Source of the DNA: Bifidobacterium breve
Lineage (GTDB): Bacteria; Actinomycetota; Acidimicrobiia; Acidimicrobiales; Ilumatobacteraceae
Assembly (NCBI GenBank): GCA_943325425.2
Contig: CALPPJ020000036.1
Location: 1-8,852 of the forward strand
DNA length: 8,852 nucleotides
Direction: 5' to 3'
In this document: in pieces, positions 4,468 through 8,852 of the stretch
Numbering within the stretch: the first letter of the stretch is position 1
How the letters are laid out: every line of letters begins with the position of its first letter
The notes under the pieces: generated by a model
Databases searched by the model: none
Seen by the model: the letters and a program-made list of their open reading frames with translations, nothing else
What the model was told of the DNA's origin: nothing
Made by a program: the position numbers and the translations under genes

Positions 4468-7392
4468 TTATCCCCCTTGCCCTGAACGGGCGATCGCGGC
4501 ACTTGATGTACCTAAATATGACTCAATAACTACTGGATGTGCAAGAACTTCTTCGGGAAGACCACTGGCAATCACTCGACCTTGATCAAGAGCAATCAGA
4601 CGATCAGAAACCGATGAAACAAATGGAATGTCGTGCTCAATGATGAGCAAAGCTGCGCCCATTTCATCGCGCAAGCGACGCACGACTGGCGACAATGCTT
4701 CAACTTCACGTTGTGCAAGACCCGAGGTTGGTTCATCGAGCAAGATCACACTCGGACGATGTGCTACTAAACATGCCAGGTCAACAATGCGGCGAGTACC
4801 TGTTGAGAGTTCACGAATGTATTTCTGCTGATAGTCGCCAAGACCAAGCAATTCAATCAATTCGTTCACTCGCAGTCGAACGGCGTCCTCAGATTCAAAG
4901 ACTGGTGGCAGGTACATCGCTGCGGCTAATGCACTGCGATTCTTCACCCAACGCTCTAGCGACACACACAACGTTTCATAAACCGACAATTCTGGGAATA
5001 GTCGCGCATCTTGAAATGATCGACCGAGACCAGCAGTAGCGCGGCGAGTAGGTGAGGCACTCGAGACATCTTGCCCTTCAACCTCAATCTCACCAGCGAA
5101 CAAAGGCGTGTATCCCGAAATCAGGTCAAACAATGTGGTCTTTCCGGCACCGTTTGGCCCGATAACTCCGACAATCTCTTTTTCGTGAACCTCTAATGAC
5201 ACTCCATCAACTGCACGAATACCGCCAAAGGCTGCAACGGCTCCATTGGTGCGCAGGACCACCCGTTCGCTCGTCACCCGTACTTCGGATAGTGAAACCT
5301 CATCACTTTTTTCACTTTCGGCAGCCCCCGAGAGAAACACCGAACGCAAGATGTCGGGACGATTCAATAACTCAGCTGTGGGTCCAGAAAAACGAATCTC
5401 TCCCCGTTCAAGGAAATAGGCCCGGTGTGCAACCGTCAAAGCCACGTTGACACTTTGCTCAACCAACACCACCGTGACACCTTCTTCGGCCAAGCGCTTC
5501 ACTACTGGCAACATCTGTCCAACAATCACCGGGGCAAGGCCAAGTGAAAGTTCGTCAATCAACAAGACCCGTGGTCTCATGATGAAACTCATCGCCAGGG
5601 CCACCATTTGTTGTTGACCTCCCGAAAGATTGACGGCTGCTTCATCGAGTCTTTCATTGAGAACGGGGAACATCTCAAGAACTTCCGCGCGAGCACGAGC
5701 AACATCTTCCATATCGCGTCGGTGTGTCCAACCCGCGAGTTCTAGGTTCTCACGAACCGTCAACGAACCAAAGACACCTTGTCCACCAGGCATCTGCACA
5801 ATGCCCATTGCGGCAATTTCGTGAGGAGGTGCGTGCGTAATATCTCGACCATCAAAAATGATGGCACCCTTATCTGCTTCAACAGTTCCGCTGATGGCCT
5901 TCAACAGGGTGCTCTTACCAGCTCCATTGGTTCCGAGCAAGGCGACGATCTCGCCTTCTTCCATCTCCATATTGAGACCTTGTAACACCATGCGATTGTC
6001 GTAACCAGCGAAGACGCCACGTAACAGCAACAACTTGGCGTTGCCATTTCGGCGGTCGTACAAAGCTTCTGAACGGGCAGCAGCTGATTGCCACACTTGA
6101 CCAATGTCATCCATGATCACGTTACGAATTGAAAGTTGGATGAGTCCACCAATCAAGAACAACGGAATCATGACCAACATGCCGACGCGAATGTTGAACT
6201 TGTCTGAAATCCAACCAATGAATGGCAGTACTGCCAAACCAGGAATAATCCACAACGATGCAACCGAGAATCCGGTCGCTCGAGCGCGTGGCGGAATCGC
6301 CAATGACAGTCCCGCAAAAGTTGCTGGTCCGAGCATGGCGAGTGACGCTGAAATCAAACAGTTGACCGCCACCGCAATGTAGATATTCGGTGCGAGTGCA
6401 AAAGCGGCTGACAAAAATGCTGCAGCAATCGAAACGTACGCGCCAACTTTTGTCAGTCCGGCGATGTTGCCGGCGAACTTTTTTGACAACCAACGTGCAC
6501 CAACAATGAGCCCGACCAACTGGAATGGTTCAGCAATCGCCGCTGCGATTCCGCGGGCCCTTTCATCAAGCCCGAATTCTTGTTCGTAGAGCAACGATGC
6601 AAGCGTCACAAATCCAATAAAGCCCGTTGCCAAAAACGGCAAGCTGTACCAAATTCTTTTTAGTGACTGCACCTTTTGCACAGTTCGCCAACTCTCAGCA
6701 AACGAAGGCGATTCTTCTTCAGTATTGGCAACCTCGTCGGTTGCTCCCATCGCCTTGCGTTCCCACATACCGCGAATTGGTTCCTTTAACTTCACTGCCA
6801 AGACCGCAAAGATCACCGTCGGAATCATGAAGATCAAAAATGGTGTCCGCCAACCAAAATAGTGCGCCAAGAATCCTGCACTAATTGGACCAACAAAAGC
6901 GCCGACTGCGTTGGCTGCACGATGAAACGAAAAAACCTTGGCCCGAACTTCGATGGGGTAATAATCAGAGATCAAAGAGTTGTGCGTTGGATCAATCACC
7001 GCTTTACCAAGTGATGAACCACTGCGCGCGATCGTCAACATGATGACACCCAAAGCGATGCCCGTCATGCCGGAGAAAATACCCCACACCAATGCACCAA
7101 TCACTGCAAGAGGAATTCTCTTTGAACGGTCTGCCATTTGCGCAATCGGCACTTGTAACGCCAAGGCAGCCACACTCGATAAGGCGACAATGGCCAACAT
7201 CGTGCTGAGATCAAGATTGAAGTGATCACGAATCTCGGGTAGTAAAATTCCGAAGGCAGCACGATCTAATTCGTCGACTGCATTGAGTCCAAACAAAACG
7301 AGAATTGGATAAATCGCCTCGCCACCACAAATCTCACGAAGAGACGCGATGGGATGACGAATACTCCACCAAACGCTGTGTGATTCGCTCAT
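4468..7392 (-). CDS. MFS transporter fused to LivF-type and LivG-type ABC ATPases
   Basis: A 974-residue three-part protein in one open frame. Residues 28-425 form a complete MFS domain: about 12 hydrophobic segments, a loop 2-3 motif (PIAQMADRSKR, 82-92), and Spinster-like features (LDR in TM1 at 42-44, SLISDYYP 139-146, WRTPFLI and KEPIRG 203-208). Residues 454-685 form a LivF-like ATPase: Walker A GTNGAGKST (487-495), LSGGQQQ (589-595), Walker B with D613/E614, and VEQ with Q646 at the switch position, as in LivF. Residues 709-962 form a LivG-like ATPase: GPNGAGKTT (745-753), Q794, variant signature LSTGTRR (862-868), D886/E887 and H920. A 12-helix MFS core leaves its C-terminus in the cytoplasm, where ATPases belong. 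The LivF and LivG parts should power the LivHM permease; the job of the MFS part is unknown. The ATG overlaps the stop of the permease gene (ATGA), implying coupling. No internal Shine-Dalgarno sequence was seen at the MFS-LivF junction. Confidence 0.94.
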   Translation of the reverse strand: MSESHSVWWSIRHPIASLREICGGEAIYPILVLFGLNAVDELDRAAFGILLPEIRDHFNLDLSTMLAIVALSSVAALALQVPIAQMADRSKRIPLAVIGALVWGIFSGMTGIALGVIMLTIARSGSSLGKAVIDPTHNSLISDYYPIEVRAKVFSFHRAANAVGAFVGPISAGFLAHYFGWRTPFLIFMIPTVIFAVLAVKLKEPIRGMWERKAMGATDEVANTEEESPSFAESWRTVQKVQSLKRIWYSLPFLATGFIGFVTLASLLYEQEFGLDERARGIAAAIAEPFQLVGLIVGARWLSKKFAGNIAGLTKVGAYVSIAAAFLSAAFALAPNIYIAVAVNCLISASLAMLGPATFAGLSLAIPPRARATGFSVASLWIIPGLAVLPFIGWISDKFNIRVGMLVMIPLFLIGGLIQLSIRNVIMDDIGQVWQSAAARSEALYDRRNGNAKLLLLRGVFAGYDNRMVLQGLNMEMEEGEIVALLGTNGAGKSTLLKAISGTVEADKGAIIFDGRDITHAPPHEIAAMGIVQMPGGQGVFGSLTVRENLELAGWTHRRDMEDVARARAEVLEMFPVLNERLDEAAVNLSGGQQQMVALAMSFIMRPRVLLIDELSLGLAPVIVGQMLPVVKRLAEEGVTVVLVEQSVNVALTVAHRAYFLERGEIRFSGPTAELLNRPDILRSVFLSGAAESEKSDEVSLSEVRVTSERVVLRTNGAVAAFGGIRAVDGVSLEVHEKEIVGVIGPNGAGKTTLFDLISGYTPLFAGEIEVEGQDVSSASPTRRATAGLGRSFQDARLFPELSVYETLCVSLERWVKNRSALAAAMYLPPVFESEDAVRLRVNELIELLGLGDYQQKYIRELSTGTRRIVDLACLVAHRPSVILLDEPTSGLAQREVEALSPVVRRLRDEMGAALLIIEHDIPFVSSVSDRLIALDQGRVIASGLPEEVLAHPVVIESYLGTSSAAIARSGQGG
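4472..4478 (-). promoter_or_regulatory. Ribosome-binding site of the binding-protein gene
   Basis: The minus strand reads AAGGGGGATAATC before the ATG at 4465, so a strong purine-rich site overlaps the last codons of the MFS-ABC-ABC gene. It fixes the start and lets the receptor be made at a higher rate than the two upstream membrane components, a common arrangement in importers. Confidence 0.7.
7389..7392 (-). promoter_or_regulatory. ATGA stop/start overlap coupling the permease and MFS-ABC-ABC genes
   Basis: The TGA of the LivH-LivM gene (7391-7389) shares bases with the ATG (7392-7390) of the fusion gene. No good Shine-Dalgarno sequence precedes this ATG, so the downstream gene is probably translated by reinitiation, which would keep permease and ATPase chains near equal amounts. 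Confidence 0.7.
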
Positions 7393-8852
7393 GACACACC
7401 ATTCTTATGTTTCGAGGCTTCATGCTTGATTGCGTGTCGTTTCGCGATGCGTTGCGACAGTTCATCGCGCACCCGAATCACTAGTGCCCCGAGCCCACCT
7501 GGCAGTGCCAACAAGACAAACAAGACTCCGACTGCCGTTGACAAGAAACGCCACTCATCGGCTGTGACAAACCACTGCATGCCACGTAGGTAGGCCGCTC
7601 CGAGCACCGCGCCAAACAACGAACCGAGTCCGCCGACAATCGATGCAGTAAACACTTCTAAGCTTCCGCCGACGTTATAACTGCGAATATCAAAACTGTA
7701 ATTCAGATGCGTGTACAACGCACCGGCAACACCCGCAACTGCACCAGAGATAGTGAAAGCAGTTAACTTGACCCAAATCACTGGTATCGCGTACGACTGT
7801 GCAGCCTTTTCATTGTCACGCAAAGCCAAGATGGCCCGCCCAGTACGACTATGACGGATACCTCGAACTGCGACGAACACAATCGCCAAGACGATCAGTG
7901 TGTACACATAAAAACGCGTTGGTGTATCAATATTGATTCGACCAAATAACGGGAGTCGTTTGATACGACTGTCGGGAATCCACGAAAAGAAGCGACCGTT
8001 CAACAACCATTCCGTCACACTTAATGCGAAAACCAAAGTGACCACTGCCAAATACAAACCACGAAGTCGTAATGCTGGCAATCCCACGATGAAGGCGGCA
8101 ATTCCTCCAGCAATTGCCGCAATAACGACGGACAGGGACAGATCAATATTCCATTCAGATGTGCACTTGGCACTGACGGCCGCACCAATCGCCACGAAAC
8201 CAACTTGTCCCAACGAAATTTGACCAGCCCATCCAGTCAGCACAACCAGCGAAACACCAATAATGCTATAAATGAAAATCGCTGACACTTTGATCACTTG
8301 ATCGGTGCGCAAGAAAAGTGGAATTGCAACCACCGCTGCACCAATGAGAGCGAACGTTCCCCAGCGCATCAATCGCACAAGTGGAAGCTTGGCAATTTCT
8401 CGAGGTAACGCGCGGACTTCATCAGCCAGTCGCCACGATGCGGTCGTATCTTGATCAAGCCGAGTTGAACCTCGTCGTTGCAATAGAAGCGCAGCCATTA
8501 CTGCCACACCAACAAACGGTGCAACCAACAGCGGACTATCAGCATTCCACTGAATGCCGTATTCCAAAATTCCGAGCGCCACTGCGGCAACGGCGATTGT
8601 TGGAAGGTTGCGTAAGCGACCAATGACCAGTGCCGCGAGCGCCAAAACCAAATTCGAAATAGACAATGCCCCACCGATAGGTACACCCAAAATTCCGGCG
8701 CGCAAGAACAAAGCAAGGAACGACAACACCGATGCCAACATCCAGACAACAGTCGACAGCCAACCAACCGGAATACCAAGAAGTGCAGCTCGATCACTAC
8801 GTTCGGCTGCAGCGCGCACCGCGGTTCCGAGAGTCGTCTTTGATAAGAACAA
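7389..8852 (-). CDS. LivH-LivM fused branched-chain amino acid-type ABC permease, N-terminus cut by window edge
   Basis: Integral membrane channel of a Liv-type importer, 487 residues visible. The frame is open to the right edge, and the TTG at 8852-8850 is almost certainly an internal leucine. Visible residues 1-125 match the end of LivH: the cytoplasmic coupling loop TTLGTAVRAAAERSDRAALL (6-25) followed by hydrophobic segments. A hydrophilic linker (about 126-163) leads into a full LivM: first helices about 165-205, GWAGQISLGQVGF (207-219), then the LivM coupling loop ILALRDNEKAAQSYAIP (341-357), SGAVAGVAGALY (369-380) and GGLGSLFGAVLGA (407-419), ending with a basic tail. Two half-permeases in one chain would give a fixed LivH-LivM pair, each half offering one coupling loop to the two ATPase domains of the next gene. 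It overlaps that gene by four bases (ATGA). The start, and any upstream gene or promoter, lie outside the window. Confidence 0.93.
   Translation of the reverse strand: MFLSKTTLGTAVRAAAERSDRAALLGIPVGWLSTVVWMLASVLSFLALFLRAGILGVPIGGALSISNLVLALAALVIGRLRNLPTIAVAAVALGILEYGIQWNADSPLLVAPFVGVAVMAALLLQRRGSTRLDQDTTASWRLADEVRALPREIAKLPLVRLMRWGTFALIGAAVVAIPLFLRTDQVIKVSAIFIYSIIGVSLVVLTGWAGQISLGQVGFVAIGAAVSAKCTSEWNIDLSLSVVIAAIAGGIAAFIVGLPALRLRGLYLAVVTLVFALSVTEWLLNGRFFSWIPDSRIKRLPLFGRINIDTPTRFYVYTLIVLAIVFVAVRGIRHSRTGRAILALRDNEKAAQSYAIPVIWVKLTAFTISGAVAGVAGALYTHLNYSFDIRSYNVGGSLEVFTASIVGGLGSLFGAVLGAAYLRGMQWFVTADEWRFLSTAVGVLFVLLALPGGLGALVIRVRDELSQRIAKRHAIKHEASKHKNGVS

Noticed and set aside
6090..6114. ATG at 6114 (residue 427) as an internal start giving a separate LivF-LivG protein
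   Set aside because: No Shine-Dalgarno sequence precedes it and the frame is continuous with the MFS domain. It stays possible in principle but has no sequence support.
8498..8797. 99-codon minus-strand frame overlapping the LivH-LivM gene
   Set aside because: It is a shifted frame of the permease gene, rich in Trp, Cys and Arg, with no domain; a shadow of the real gene.
8850..8852. TTG at the right edge as the start of the permease gene
   Set aside because: The residues that follow form the LivH coupling loop, which lies deep inside a normal LivH, so the true start must be outside the window.

Overview
The window reads as part of a bacterial chromosome, most likely from an actinobacterium of modest GC content; Acidimicrobiia (for example Ilumatobacter relatives) is a guess. 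The hints are a TTGT-to-LSTGTRR style LivG ATPase, a fused LivH-LivM permease, and a substrate-binding protein held by an N-terminal membrane segment with a Ser/Ala/Pro linker. No rRNA, tRNA, CRISPR array, insertion sequence or phage gene was seen. Taxonomy is inference only.

Layout. (1) Positions 1-1794, minus strand: a two-gene sulfur amino acid unit. A D-cysteine desulfhydrase-type PLP enzyme comes first and overlaps by 8 bases a trans-sulfuration PLP enzyme (cystathionine gamma-synthase/lyase family), whose C-terminus runs off the left edge. (2) Positions 1795-2028: a 234-base divergent intergenic region with several inverted repeats, including a bulged hairpin directly before a strong AGGAGGGG ribosome-binding sequence on the minus strand. 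(3) Positions 2029-2697, plus strand: ung, uracil-DNA glycosylase, the only plus-strand gene. (4) Positions 2699-8852, minus strand: a tightly packed branched-chain/hydrophobic amino acid-type (HAAT, Liv-like) ABC transport operon. It runs from a LivH-LivM fused permease (5' end outside the window) to a 974-residue fusion and then to a substrate-binding protein. The ung and binding-protein stop codons face each other with one base between them.

The most remarkable object is the 974-residue protein at 4468-7392. It joins, in one uninterrupted frame, a full-length Major Facilitator Superfamily domain (Spinster-like signatures), a LivF-type ABC ATPase and a LivG-type ABC ATPase. With the LivH-LivM fusion next to it, the four usual core subunits of a Liv transporter are packed into two chains, and a secondary transporter is permanently attached to the ATPase chain. 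The complete ABC importer does not need the MFS domain, so its role is the open question: coupled efflux or exchange, a second ATP-driven route, a regulatory or scaffold role, or a membrane anchor. I know of no characterised system of this kind, but I could not search databases, so novelty is unverified.

A second structural signal is a long inverted repeat (two 17-base arms) inside the 3' end of ung. It lies 21 bases past the binding-protein stop codon and pairs fully, with one G-U, only in the minus-strand transcript. It is a candidate 3'-end structure or terminator for the transporter operon embedded in the coding sequence of the convergent gene.
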